A stretch of DNA of 64,000 nucleotides, taken from JBCDBD01 sp039184335. Lineage in GTDB: Bacteria; Bacteroidota; Bacteroidia; Flavobacteriales; Flavobacteriaceae. Each line of letters begins with the position of its first letter. Position 1 is the stretch's first letter. A program made the position numbers and the translations under genes. Below, piece after piece: positions 35,812 through 44,596 of this stretch. The stretch covers positions 5,368 to 69,367 of the forward strand of contig JBCDBD010000013.1 of assembly GCA_039184335.1 (NCBI GenBank), read 5' to 3'. The notes under the pieces are model-generated. The model saw nothing but the letters and a program-made list of their open reading frames with translations, was not told where the DNA came from and did no database searches.

Positions 35812-36315
35812 ATGAACAAAAGCGTATGTGTTGTAGTGCTGCTCATTTTCATGGGTTGCAAAGGTGTTTCGCAGCAAGAGAAAGGGATGACCTTAAAGGA
35901 GGTAGCGGAAAAAAAGGAATTTGCAATCACAAAAACTGATGCCGAGTGGAGGGCCGAACTTTCAGATATTGAATACTATGTACTACGCAAAGCAGCCACA
36001 GAAAACCCATTCACCAGTGACCTACTTGACAACAAAGAAAAAGGAACTTATGTTTGTGCTGCTTGCAATACCCCTCTTTTTAGAAGTGAAAACAAGTTCA
36101 AATCGGGCACTGGCTGGCCAAGCTTTGACGAAGAAATCATTGGTAATGTAGCTTACGACGTCGATTATAAAATTGGTTACGCACGCACCGAAGAACATTG
36201 TGCCAATTGTGGGGGGCATTTAGGACATGTTTTTGATGATGGCCCAAGACACACTACAGGAAAAAGACACTGTATCAATGGGGCTGCACTGGATTTTATA
36301 CCTGATGCTGAATGA
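35812..36315 (+). CDS. msrB: Methionine-R-sulfoxide reductase B, exported lipoprotein form
   Basis: A 167-residue MsrB reducing methionine-R-sulfoxide in proteins. The N-terminus MNKSVCVVVLLIFMGC is a lipoprotein signal, placing the enzyme in the periplasm or on a membrane. The zinc Cys pairs are in YVCAACNTPLF and HCANCGGHLG, GTGWPSF is conserved, and the catalytic Cys is in GKRHCINGAAL near residue 154. It overlaps the next msrB by 4 bases (ATGA), so both are likely made from one transcript. Confidence 0.92.
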   Translation: MNKSVCVVVLLIFMGCKGVSQQEKGMTLKEVAEKKEFAITKTDAEWRAELSDIEYYVLRKAATENPFTSDLLDNKEKGTYVCAACNTPLFRSENKFKSGTGWPSFDEEIIGNVAYDVDYKIGYARTEEHCANCGGHLGHVFDDGPRHTTGKRHCINGAALDFIPDAE

Positions 36316-36722
36316 GAAAAAAATATACGGTTGAAAAAACCGATAAAGAATGGAAGACCCAGTTGTCCCCTGAAGAATATCGCGTACTCCGCCAAAAGGG
36401 AACGGAGTATCCACATACGGGACAATACAACCTCCATTTTGAAAATGGGAACTATCATTGTAAGGCGTGTGGTGCTGTACTTTTTGAGAGCGAGCACAAA
36501 TTTGAAAGTGGGTGTGGGTGGCCGTCTTTTGATCAAGCTGTTGAAGGAGCGATTGAGTATCTGCGCGATACCTCACACGGTATGATCCGTACGGAGACCC
36601 TTTGCGCAAATTGTGGCAGTCACTTGGGCCATGTGTTCAATGATGGTCCAAAAGAGACAACGGGCCAACGTTACTGTATCAATTCGATGAGTATTGGTTT
36701 TGATCCCTCCAATCAAAAATGA
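36312..36722 (+). CDS. msrB: Methionine-R-sulfoxide reductase B, cytoplasmic form
   Basis: A 136-residue MsrB without signal peptide, so cytoplasmic. Zinc Cys pairs lie in YHCKACGAVLF and LCANCGSHLG, with CGWPSF and the catalytic Cys in GQRYCINSMSI near residue 126. It overlaps the exported msrB upstream by 4 bases and the DUF1572 gene downstream by 4 bases. The two copies are clearly diverged, so this is an old pair rather than a recent duplication. Confidence 0.93.
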   Translation: MRKKYTVEKTDKEWKTQLSPEEYRVLRQKGTEYPHTGQYNLHFENGNYHCKACGAVLFESEHKFESGCGWPSFDQAVEGAIEYLRDTSHGMIRTETLCANCGSHLGHVFNDGPKETTGQRYCINSMSIGFDPSNQK

Positions 36723-37243
36723 ATTTTTTTGAAAACTATCTTCAAAGCGTAACCTCCGAATTTCTTCGATATAAAACTCTGGGTGAAAAGGTTTTTGAAC
36801 AACTCTCTGACGAAGAAATTCTCTGGAAACAAAACAATTCAGATAATAGTATTGCCATAATCATAAAACACCTGTCAGGAAACCTGTTGAGCAGATGGAC
36901 CGATTTTTTGACCGAAGATGGAGAAAAACCTTGGCGCAATAGGGACATCGAATTTAAAGAACCGCCCGCAACAAAAGATGAGTTACTGACCATTTGGGCC
37001 AAGGGATGGGAATGCCTTTTTAACGCTTTGGATAGCATTACTGTAGCAAATCTTAATACAAGGGTCGCTATACGAAATGAAGCCCACACTCCAATTGAGG
37101 CCATTAATCGACAATTGGCCCACTATGCCAACCATATCGGACAGATCATCATATTGGGAAAAATGTTGAAGGGTGAAGATTGGATTACACTATCGGTTCC
37201 AAAAGGGGGCTCAGAAGCATTCAACAGGCGTATGCGCACGTGA
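36719..37243 (+). CDS. DinB-superfamily protein (DUF1572)
   Basis: A 174-residue four-helix protein of the DinB/YfiT superfamily, DUF1572 group. The candidate metal-binding His residues are in IIKHLSGNLLSRW near residue 49 and in LAHYANHIGQIIILGKML near 136. Related enzymes are bacillithiol or glutathione-type S-transferases. It overlaps the upstream msrB by 4 bases, so a thiol-redox link to methionine repair is an attractive but unproven idea. Confidence 0.85.
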   Translation: MNFFENYLQSVTSEFLRYKTLGEKVFEQLSDEEILWKQNNSDNSIAIIIKHLSGNLLSRWTDFLTEDGEKPWRNRDIEFKEPPATKDELLTIWAKGWECLFNALDSITVANLNTRVAIRNEAHTPIEAINRQLAHYANHIGQIIILGKMLKGEDWITLSVPKGGSEAFNRRMRT

Positions 37244-37286
37244 AGATAAAACAATAGGGCTACTATTCCAGTTTGATATTTTACCC

Positions 37287-37318
37287 TTGGGATTTGGAGT
37301 ATGAATTATGTATTTTTG
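37287..37318 (+). promoter_or_regulatory. Candidate lpd promoter
   Basis: TTG at 37287-37289 is followed after 21 bases by TATTTTTG at 37311-37318, matching the Bacteroidota sigma-A consensus. The lpd ATG lies 31 bases downstream. Confidence 0.65.
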
Positions 37319-37349
37319 CACTTCAATTTTAACAACTAATACATAAAAA

Positions 37350-38741
37350 ATGAGCAATTTCGATGTCATTGTTGTGGGAAGTGGCCCAGGAGGATATGTT
37401 ACCGCTATTCGAGCTTCACAATTGGGATTAAAAACCGCAATCGTTGAAAAGGAAAGCCTTGGTGGGGTTTGTCTGAATTGGGGCTGTATTCCCACAAAAG
37501 CACTCTTGAAATCTGCTCAAGTATTTGAATATTTAAGGCATGCAGAAGACTACGGCCTTAGTGCAAAGAAGGTAGAGCACGATTTCGATGCCGTTGTCAA
37601 ACGTAGCCGAGGAGTAGCCGATGCCATGAGCAAGGGCGTTCAATTTTTGATGAAAAAAAATAAGATTGAAGTCTTGAACGGGTATGGAAAAATACAGCCA
37701 GGGAAGAGGGTTTTGGTCAAAGGTGAGCATGGTGACGCGGCAGAATATTCAGCAACACATATCATTATTGCCACTGGGGCCCGAAGTCGGGAGTTGCCCA
37801 GCTTGCCACAAGATGGAAAAAAGGTCATCGGCTATCGTGAAGCGATGACCCTTGAAAAGCAGCCCAGGAAAATGATTGTTGTTGGCAGTGGTGCCATTGG
37901 TATTGAATTTGCTTATTTCTATAATTCCATGGGTACTGAGGTGACCGTAGTGGAGTACCTGCCAAATATAGTACCAGTCGAAGATGAAGAGGTTTCCAAG
38001 CAACTGGAACGGAGTTTCAAAAAATCAGGAATAAAAATAAAAACCTCAGCTGAAGTTACCCAAGTCGACACTGCGGGCGATGGTGTCAAGGCCACTGTAA
38101 AAACGGCAAAAGGTGAGGAAGTCTTAGAGGCTGACATTGTACTTTCAGCAGTGGGCATAAAGGCCAACATCGAGGATATCGGCCTTGAAGATGTTGGCAT
38201 TGCCATAGACCGAGACAAAATTTTGGTAAACGATTATTACCAGACCAACATACCTGGCTATTATGCCATAGGTGATGTGACCCCTGGTCAGGCCTTGGCA
38301 CATGTTGCCTCTGCTGAGGGCATTCTTTGTGTTGAAAAGATAGCAGGTATGCATGTTGAACCCTTGGATTATGGAAACATACCTGGCTGTACTTACTGCA
38401 TGCCCGAAGTTGCCTCTGTAGGGCTTACCGAGAAACAGGCCAAAGAACAAGGATATGAGCTTAAAGTAGGCAAGTTCCCATTTTCTGCCAGTGGCAAAGC
38501 CAAAGCATCAGGTAATGCTGATGGTTTTGTAAAAGTAATCTTTGACGCCAAGTATGGAGAATGGTTAGGCTGCCATATGATAGGGGCAGGTGTGACCGAC
38601 ATGATCGCTGAGGCTGTTGTTGGGCGAAAATTGGAAACCACAGGACATGAAATCTTAAAGGCGGTACACCCACACCCCACCATGAGCGAAGCAGTAATGG
38701 AGGCCGTTGCTGACGCTTACGACGAAGTAATACACCTCTAA
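37350..38741 (+). CDS. lpd: Dihydrolipoyl dehydrogenase
   Basis: A 463-residue FAD/NAD enzyme (E3) that reoxidises dihydrolipoamide in 2-oxoacid dehydrogenase and glycine cleavage complexes. The FAD motif is VVGSGPGGYVTAIRA, the redox disulfide is in GGVCLNWGCIPTKAL near residue 41, the NAD motif is IVVGSGAIGIEFAYFY near 177, and the catalytic His is in HPHPTMSEAVMEA near 443. Full length. The other complex subunits are not in the window. Confidence 0.95.
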   Translation: MSNFDVIVVGSGPGGYVTAIRASQLGLKTAIVEKESLGGVCLNWGCIPTKALLKSAQVFEYLRHAEDYGLSAKKVEHDFDAVVKRSRGVADAMSKGVQFLMKKNKIEVLNGYGKIQPGKRVLVKGEHGDAAEYSATHIIIATGARSRELPSLPQDGKKVIGYREAMTLEKQPRKMIVVGSGAIGIEFAYFYNSMGTEVTVVEYLPNIVPVEDEEVSKQLERSFKKSGIKIKTSAEVTQVDTAGDGVKATVKTAKGEEVLEADIVLSAVGIKANIEDIGLEDVGIAIDRDKILVNDYYQTNIPGYYAIGDVTPGQALAHVASAEGILCVEKIAGMHVEPLDYGNIPGCTYCMPEVASVGLTEKQAKEQGYELKVGKFPFSASGKAKASGNADGFVKVIFDAKYGEWLGCHMIGAGVTDMIAEAVVGRKLETTGHEILKAVHPHPTMSEAVMEAVADAYDEVIHL

Positions 38742-38754
38742 ACTTTGTCGCAAC

Positions 38755-39039
38755 GTGCTTAAGATTTTTAGGATAACCGCAATTCTTGAAGGTATTTCGT
38801 ACCTATTGCTCTTTGGGCTTACCATGCCCCTAAAGTATTGGGGGGAACTACTTTGGCCCAATAAAATTGTAGGGTATGCCCACGGCATACTCTTTATCAT
38901 TTATATATTGCTCATGGTCGTATTTTGTTGGAGCAAAAAATGGGGACTGAAAAGGTATATAGTGCTGTTTATAGCCTCATTGGTGCCTTTCGGGACATTT
39001 TATGCGGATAAAAAATACCTTAGGCCATTGTCTAATTAG
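38755..39039 (+). CDS. DUF3817 small membrane protein
   Basis: A 94-residue inner-membrane protein with three helices (about residues 10-25, 41-60 and 68-84), matching the DUF3817 family (FRITAILEGISYLLLFGLTMP, KIVGYAHGILFIIYI). The start is a GTG 13 bases after lpd, so it may share its transcript. The 3' end overlaps the convergent PQQ-type dehydrogenase gene by 8 bases. Function unknown. Confidence 0.82.
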   Translation: MLKIFRITAILEGISYLLLFGLTMPLKYWGELLWPNKIVGYAHGILFIIYILLMVVFCWSKKWGLKRYIVLFIASLVPFGTFYADKKYLRPLSN

Positions 39040-40198
39040 CAATTTCTACCAGTTGGTAGATGTTTCCGTCAAAAGCGCATAGATATAGTTCGTTGTCTTG
39101 ATCTGTTCCAAATGAGGAAATATTGAGGTTGGAATCAACCAAAAACTGATTCATACCACCGTCGGTTTGCAAGGCCCATATACGACCTGAAACAAAATCG
39201 GCATAAATGTACCTTCCGATCAAAGAGGTCGTTACAACGCCGCGATACACAACACCTCCCGTAACAGACCGGTCTCCATTGCTCTGGTCGTATTCATATA
39301 TTGGTGCAATCAGACCTGTTGTGTCACAATCGCCGGTAAAACAATCAGTACCCTCAAAAAAATTCCACCCATAATTGCCCCCGCTGACAATGGTGTTGAT
39401 TTCTTCGCGCTCATTCTGGCCTACGTCACCTGTCCATAATACACCTGTCACGCTGTCAAAGGCCATGCGCCATGGATTTCTTAATCCATACGCATAAATT
39501 TCATTCAAGGCACCCGAATCGTCTACAAATGGATTATCTGTGGGTATACCATATTGAAGTCCAAAATCTACATTGTCAACATCAATTCGAAGAATCGTAC
39601 CTAAAAGATTCCCTAAATTTTGTGCATTGCCCTGGGGATCTCCTCCTGACCCTCCATCACCAGAGGAAATATACAGGTACCCATCAGGGCCGAATGCCAA
39701 CTGCCCTCCATTGTGATTGTTGAAAGGTTGTGGTATTTGCAACAAAACCTGTTCACTAGCTACATTGGCCGTATTTGAGCTTGGATCATCAACCGTAAAC
39801 CTTGATATGACCGAAAGGGTTTCTGAAGGGTTGTAATTGATATAAAAATATCCGTTGGTTTCAAAATCGGGGTGAAAGGCAAGACCTAAAAGTCCTTGTT
39901 CATTGGCCGTAGTGGCAATGCTGCTACCAATATCCAAAAAAACAGTGGTTTCAGCAATAGTGGCATCATTTTGAAAAACCTGTATTGTGCCTCCTTGCTC
40001 TACAACGAAAACCCTATCAGTGCCGTCATCTGGACTTTGAAAATCAAGCGGTCTATCAAAAGAAAGGTTTGGAAAAGCATTGACAACGGCATATGCAACA
40101 CTATCAGGATTATTATTTTCTTGGGTATCGTTATCATCGTCACCACAGGAAAAAAGTATGAACAGATGGCAGCAGAGCAAAATTCGAGTAAGTTTCAT
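39032..40198 (-). CDS. PQQ-dependent sugar dehydrogenase, lipoprotein
   Basis: A 388-residue six-bladed beta-propeller of the glucose/sorbosone (soluble aldose) dehydrogenase family, which oxidises sugars with PQQ. The start at 40198 gives the lipoprotein signal MKLTRILLCCHLFILFSC followed by an acidic stretch, suggesting surface exposure. Conserved parts include LLGLAFHPDF with the candidate catalytic His, YISSGDGGSGGDPQG for Ca/PQQ binding, YAYGLRNPWRMAFD and GWNFFEG. No PQQ synthesis genes are in the window, so the cofactor may be imported. Confidence 0.9.
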   Translation of the reverse strand: MKLTRILLCCHLFILFSCGDDDNDTQENNNPDSVAYAVVNAFPNLSFDRPLDFQSPDDGTDRVFVVEQGGTIQVFQNDATIAETTVFLDIGSSIATTANEQGLLGLAFHPDFETNGYFYINYNPSETLSVISRFTVDDPSSNTANVASEQVLLQIPQPFNNHNGGQLAFGPDGYLYISSGDGGSGGDPQGNAQNLGNLLGTILRIDVDNVDFGLQYGIPTDNPFVDDSGALNEIYAYGLRNPWRMAFDSVTGVLWTGDVGQNEREEINTIVSGGNYGWNFFEGTDCFTGDCDTTGLIAPIYEYDQSNGDRSVTGGVVYRGVVTTSLIGRYIYADFVSGRIWALQTDGGMNQFLVDSNLNISSFGTDQDNELYLCAFDGNIYQLVEIAN

Positions 40199-40284
40199 AG
40201 GTAAATGGGGTTTCTTTAATATACGAAAATATACTACAAAATATTGTGCCCAGATGTCATTTAACCATGGTAATGATCCCGTTA

Positions 40285-40701
40285 TCAAAAGATAAAACTC
40301 TGTATGGCCAAATCATAACTCTGTAATCCAAAGCCTAGAACCACCCCTTTTGCCCCAGAAGAAATATAGGATTGGTGCCTAAAGTCCTCACGTTTATATG
40401 TATTGGAAATATGAACCTCAACTACCGGTGTTTCAATGGCTTTTACCGCATCACCCAACCCGATGGAGGTGTGGGTATACGAAGCTGCATTCAACACAAT
40501 ACCGTCATAGTCAAACCCAACTTCTTGCAACTTATCAATAAGTTCTCCTTCAATATTCGATTGAAAATATTCCAATTTTAAGGTCTTGAACCTTAGCTGC
40601 AATTCAGAAAAATACGCTTCGAATGTGGTATTGCCATAAACTTCAGGTTCCCGCTTTCCAAGTAGGTTCAAATTTGGGCCATTGATAATCATGATTTTCA
40701 T
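40285..40701 (-). CDS. aroQ: Type II 3-dehydroquinate dehydratase
   Basis: A 138-residue shikimate-pathway enzyme that dehydrates 3-dehydroquinate. The N-terminus MIINGPNLNLLGKREPEVYG carries the catalytic Arg and nearby Tyr; VLNAASYTHTSIGLGDA near residue 74 and VEVHISNTYKREDFRH near 98 (catalytic His) complete the site. Full length. It is divergent from xerD in gene order, with two outer-membrane protein genes between them. Confidence 0.95.
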   Translation of the reverse strand: MKIMIINGPNLNLLGKREPEVYGNTTFEAYFSELQLRFKTLKLEYFQSNIEGELIDKLQEVGFDYDGIVLNAASYTHTSIGLGDAVKAIETPVVEVHISNTYKREDFRHQSYISSGAKGVVLGFGLQSYDLAIQSFIF

Positions 40702-40731
40702 ATGCTAAAAGTAGCAATAAAAAAAGTTCAT

Positions 40732-40762
40732 AAAAACAAAGGGGAAGACAAATATCTTCCCC
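40732..40762 (-). terminator. Terminator of the outer-membrane protein gene
   Basis: An 8-bp stem GGGGAAGA / TCTTCCCC with a 6-base loop (40741-40762), followed on the minus strand by TTTGTTTTT. It lies 25 bases past the stop at 40788 and ahead of aroQ. Confidence 0.75.
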
Positions 40763-40787
40763 TGTTTATGCGACCAATTGAATGATT

Positions 40788-41333
40788 TTAGTTGAACTTA
40801 TACCCAATGCCCAATTGAAAGCCCTTTGTTTTTAATTCAGAACCAAATTGGTCTGTCAGATCAAGAATATCAGAAAGCCCAAAACTATACCGTGCATCAA
40901 AGAACAGCCCTAGCGGTAGGTCATATGCTGCCCCGACGTTCAATGAAAAATTAGTGGACTTTAAACCATCTGTTCCACCTTCGGCATCTACCAAAATTCC
41001 TAATTCAGGGCCAGCTTGTATGTTGAATCCTTCTACCACATAATATTTCAGCATAACAGGAAGATCGACATAAGTGATATCTGCATCGTCTGCACCTTCA
41101 ATCGAATACAATGCTTCGGGCTGTAAGCGAAATTTATCTGAAAGCTTGAAATCCACTAAGGCTCCCACATAAATGCTGGTAGCTCCATCAGGAGATCCAC
41201 TTCCGAAGCCATCTGTAGATACTTTTAAGTTTGAAAAGTTGGCTCCAGCCTTAACACCGAACCTGGCCAACTGCGCATTTGATACTGCTATTGTACCTAA
41301 CAATGCAATAGCGACAAAAAGAATTTTCTTCAT
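40788..41333 (-). CDS. Outer-membrane beta-barrel (porin family) protein
   Basis: A 181-residue protein with a signal peptide (MKKILFVAIALLGTIAVSNAQ) followed by RFGVKAGANFSNLKVS, typical of small Bacteroidota outer-membrane barrels. Alternating hydrophobic strands run to the C-terminal aromatic-containing strand GFQLGIGYKFN. An eight-strand barrel is likely. It has its own terminator and lies 120 bases from a second barrel gene. Transport role unknown. Confidence 0.88.
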   Translation of the reverse strand: MKKILFVAIALLGTIAVSNAQLARFGVKAGANFSNLKVSTDGFGSGSPDGATSIYVGALVDFKLSDKFRLQPEALYSIEGADDADITYVDLPVMLKYYVVEGFNIQAGPELGILVDAEGGTDGLKSTNFSLNVGAAYDLPLGLFFDARYSFGLSDILDLTDQFGSELKTKGFQLGIGYKFN

Positions 41334-41453
41334 GGTTTAACGTTTTAATTAAAGTGCTGACAAACATAAACCAATTACATTTTAATCAAGAACTCCTGTA
41401 CAAAAATGTTGTCAACTGATTTTGTTTGTAGTTGATCTTAATTGTTTTGGGCA

Positions 41454-41999
41454 TCAAAAAAGAAAAAGCACGCCCAAAACCAATGTTTCAAAGGTACTAT
41501 CATCTTCAATGGCAGTATAAGAAACATGTAATTCTGTATTTCCTGTAATATTGTAACCCACGACCGGTCTGTAATAAATACCTCCTTCGTTGCCGTCGTT
41601 GATCCCTATTGCATACCCCACATCGCCACCAAATTTAAAATGGTAGGTAGGGTAATAACGTACAGATGCGGCCACTGGCAAAAATTGGGCATCTTCAAAT
41701 TCTGTCTCAATGTTTACCAAATCCCCTTCCAATTCAGTATCGAAGCCGACCACATTTCCTGAAAATGTTCCTGACTCCCCAAAAGCATTGGTAAATCCTG
41801 TCGCCAACCCAACGTCAAATGCTTTGGAAATACCCCAGTGATAGACCAAGTCTAGGCCAATACTAAAACTATAGCCATCTGAAAAGTCGCCGACAACTGC
41901 CCCTGCATTGACACCTGCCCTAAAATTGGTTCTATCGACCTGTGCCTGCAGTGAGATACCGGTACACAAAAAAATAACCGTGGCAATAATTGATTTCAT
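41454..41999 (-). CDS. Outer-membrane beta-barrel protein
   Basis: A 181-residue exported protein. The ATG at 41999 gives the signal peptide MKSIIATVIFLCTGISLQAQ; the frame starting at 42029 adds ten residues without support. FRAGVNAGAVVGDFSDGYSF, an acidic extracellular-type loop (LEGDLVNIETEFED) and a final strand LVLGVLFLF fit a small barrel. It lies beside another barrel gene, but the two sequences are not close duplicates. Function unknown. Confidence 0.82.
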   Translation of the reverse strand: MKSIIATVIFLCTGISLQAQVDRTNFRAGVNAGAVVGDFSDGYSFSIGLDLVYHWGISKAFDVGLATGFTNAFGESGTFSGNVVGFDTELEGDLVNIETEFEDAQFLPVAASVRYYPTYHFKFGGDVGYAIGINDGNEGGIYYRPVVGYNITGNTELHVSYTAIEDDSTFETLVLGVLFLF

Positions 42000-42134
42000 A
42001 AAAAGTCTAATGTTTGGTTTGATGCACACAAGCTCATCATCTTAAGCCTGAACTCATAATTTAAGTTGTAATTTCAAGAAAATGAGTGGTCAAACCTCGA
42101 ATTAAGTATTTATCCATTCATGTATCTTTATGTT

Positions 42135-43031
42135 ATGAAATGGCTTCAGGCACAACAAGGGTATATCCATTATCTACAGATCGAAAGAGGGCTCTCTGAA
42201 AATTCAATACAAAACTATTCCCTAGACATTCAAAAGCTGATTTCTTACCTCAACGACCATGGTATCACCAAAGGTCCCATACAGATTGACAAAGAAACAC
42301 TACAACATTTTGTCTATGAAACGGCAAAGACCATCAATCCACGTTCTCAGGCTAGAATTATTTCAGGTCTGAGAGGATTCTTCAATTACCTGGTTTTTGA
42401 AGACTACCGTACCGACAATCCCTTAGATTTGATCGAATCTCCAAAAATCGGAAGAAAACTGCCCGATACCCTCTCTATAGACGAAATCAATTCACTCATT
42501 GCTGCCATTGATCTGTCAAAGCCCCATGGTGAGCGAAACCGGGCAATCATAGAGACTTTGTATGGTTGCGGGTTGCGGGTATCTGAACTTATCAATCTCA
42601 GGCTATCTGACCTCTATTTCGATGAAGGTTTTATTATGGTTACGGGCAAAGGTGACAAACAGCGATTTGTTCCCATCGGAAGAGTCACCAAAAAGTACGT
42701 CAATCTGTACCGCAATGAAGTTCGGATCCATCAAAATATTGTAGCTGGGCACGAAGATTTTGTTTTTCTAAACAGAAGGGGAAAGCAATTGACCCGGGCA
42801 ATGATATTCACTATCATAAAACGTCTGACCGTTCACGCGGGAATTAAAAAAAGTATCAGTCCACACACCTTTCGACACTCTTTTGCGACCCATTTGTTGG
42901 AAAACGGAGCCAATCTAAGGGCAATTCAACAAATGCTAGGCCACGAAAGCATTACAACCACTGAAGTGTATATGCATGTAAACCGGTCACATTTGGCCAA
43001 AGTGCTCCAAGAGTTTCATCCCAGAAAATAA
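42135..43031 (+). CDS. xerD: Tyrosine recombinase XerD
   Basis: A 298-residue site-specific recombinase that resolves chromosome dimers at dif with XerC. The ATG at 42135 gives exactly the family length. The N-terminal SAM-like domain (WLQAQQGYIHYLQIERGLSE) precedes the catalytic domain with Arg in YGCGLRVSELINL, Lys in TGKGDKQRFVPIG, HTFRHSFATHLLENGAN, LGHESITTTEVYMHV with the nucleophile Tyr near 280. No adjacent mobile element or attachment-site repeat was seen, so it is the housekeeping enzyme. Confidence 0.92.
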   Translation: MKWLQAQQGYIHYLQIERGLSENSIQNYSLDIQKLISYLNDHGITKGPIQIDKETLQHFVYETAKTINPRSQARIISGLRGFFNYLVFEDYRTDNPLDLIESPKIGRKLPDTLSIDEINSLIAAIDLSKPHGERNRAIIETLYGCGLRVSELINLRLSDLYFDEGFIMVTGKGDKQRFVPIGRVTKKYVNLYRNEVRIHQNIVAGHEDFVFLNRRGKQLTRAMIFTIIKRLTVHAGIKKSISPHTFRHSFATHLLENGANLRAIQQMLGHESITTTEVYMHVNRSHLAKVLQEFHPRK

Positions 43032-43042
43032 TGCATTCCAAA

Positions 43043-44326
43043 TCAATTAGGTAGTTCTTTCTTGAAAGGGCGTATGATCAAACGGGCTTCACGGTCAAAT
43101 TTAACATAGTTATAGACCCAGTTGATGAAAACCACCACACGGTTTCGAAAGCCGATAAGAAAATAAAGATGAACGAACATCCATACAAACCAGGCAAAAA
43201 CCCCCTGAAACTTGAATTGTGGTAAATCGACAACGGCCTTGTTTCTACCGATGGTCGCCATATTGCCCTTATCGCGATAAACAAAGGGCCTTAAAGGTTT
43301 ATCATCTAAAATTCGCACCATATTCCCTGCTAGGTTTTCTCCCTGTTGAATAGCTGGCTGTGCCATCATTGGATGACCTTGCGCAAAAGTTTCGGTTTCC
43401 ATAAAGGCTACATCACCAATGGCGAAAATCGTGTCGAAACCTTGCACCTGATTAAAGGCATTGACCTTGATTCGATTTCCGTAACCAAGTAATTCCTTGG
43501 CATCTAAACCTTTAATTGATATGGCTTGTACCCCAGCTGCCCATATTAAGGTAGCAGTCTCAAACCGGGTTTCTTGATTCGTGGTCGCGATATGGCCATC
43601 ATAATCTGTGACCCGAAGATCCTTCCAAACATGTACCCCAAGCTTTTCGAGAAAATCTTCAGCTTTTTTAGATGCAATATGGCTCATGGCAGGTAGAATA
43701 CGGTCACTGCCCTGCACTAAGTTGATCTGTGCCCTTCGGGTATCCAAATCTGGATAATCTTTGGGCAAAATTCCCTTTTTGATCTCTGCCAATGCCCCAG
43801 CCAGCTCTACCCCTGTTGGTCCGCCCCCTACAATAACAAAGTTCATCAGTGCATCACGCTGATGAAGGTCATCTGTGAGCAGTGCCTGTTCAAAGTTTTC
43901 CAAAATAAGGCTACGTAGATTCAGTGATTGGGGTATGGTCTTCATAGCCATGCTATTTTCTTGGATAGCACTGTTTCCAAAAAAGTTGGTCTTAGAACCG
44001 GTCGCTACGACCAAATAGTCAAATTTTAAATCCCCAATATTAGTATACAGTTTGTTGGCATTAGCGTCAATCGATAATACTTCGGCCAATCGAAAATAAC
44101 AGTTGGGGTAATCTTGCAATACCTTACGAATAGGATAGGCAATTGAATCGGGTTCGAGACCACCTGTAGAAACCTGATATAAAAGAGGTTGAAAAGTATG
44201 ATAGTTGTTCTTATCGAGCAAAACCACCTGGACTTCTTTTTTTGATAATTTTTTTAGCAAAGATATGCCGCCAAAACCGCCACCAATAATGACTATTCGC
44301 GGAAAACTTGATTGTGGTATGTTCAT
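43043..44326 (-). CDS. ndh: Type II NADH dehydrogenase (NDH-2)
   Basis: A 427-residue FAD enzyme passing electrons from NADH to quinone without proton pumping. The FAD motif VIIGGGFGGISLLKKLS is at the N-terminus, the NADH motif FVIVGGGPTGVELAGALAE near residue 165, and AIGDVAFMETETFAQGHPM with QQGENLAGNM near 300-335 mark the quinone-side region. A C-terminal amphipathic segment (FAWFVWMFVHLYFLIGFRNR) anchors it to the membrane. It is convergent to xerD with 11 bases between. Confidence 0.92.
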   Translation of the reverse strand: MNIPQSSFPRIVIIGGGFGGISLLKKLSKKEVQVVLLDKNNYHTFQPLLYQVSTGGLEPDSIAYPIRKVLQDYPNCYFRLAEVLSIDANANKLYTNIGDLKFDYLVVATGSKTNFFGNSAIQENSMAMKTIPQSLNLRSLILENFEQALLTDDLHQRDALMNFVIVGGGPTGVELAGALAEIKKGILPKDYPDLDTRRAQINLVQGSDRILPAMSHIASKKAEDFLEKLGVHVWKDLRVTDYDGHIATTNQETRFETATLIWAAGVQAISIKGLDAKELLGYGNRIKVNAFNQVQGFDTIFAIGDVAFMETETFAQGHPMMAQPAIQQGENLAGNMVRILDDKPLRPFVYRDKGNMATIGRNKAVVDLPQFKFQGVFAWFVWMFVHLYFLIGFRNRVVVFINWVYNYVKFDREARLIIRPFKKELPN

Positions 44327-44415
44327 TTCAGTATTTAAAGGTCAAATGTACATATTCCCTCTTAGTACCCATTTGATTAACTTGGTATATTATTCGTAAA
44401 TACAAATTGCATATC

Positions 44416-44502
44416 ATGCATAAGATTCTTTTTTTACCATCTATTTGTTTTCTTCTCTTTGAAACTTATTGTACACATCAACAAAGCAACTTATTCAAAT
44501 GA
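44416..44502 (+). other. Possible 28-residue signal-peptide-like small ORF
   Basis: ATG at 44416 opens a frame MHKILFLPSICFLLFETYC... ending at TGA 44500-44502. It resembles a short signal peptide and could be a small membrane peptide or the remnant of a lipoprotein gene. There is no clear promoter or start signal. The rest of the 270-base gap between ndh and the sigma gene holds only the promoter candidate at 44543. Confidence 0.2.
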
Positions 44503-44542
44503 TGGGGCTTCGGCATTATATTAGAGAAAGTAACCTCCCCAC

Positions 44543-44567
44543 TGTAACAAAAACCTCAGTTCATCTA
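44543..44567 (+). promoter_or_regulatory. Candidate ECF-type promoter of the second sigma gene
   Basis: TGTAAC (44543-44548) and CATCTA (44562-44567) repeat the elements ahead of the first sigma gene. The spacing here is only 13 bases, shorter than usual, so the match may be partial. Confidence 0.35.
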
Positions 44568-44596
44568 CTTATTGGCTGTACATTACCAACCCATCT

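Noticed and set aside
42135..43031. Integrase marking a mobile element
   Set aside because: Length and motifs match housekeeping XerD; there is no attachment-site repeat, tRNA or cargo nearby.
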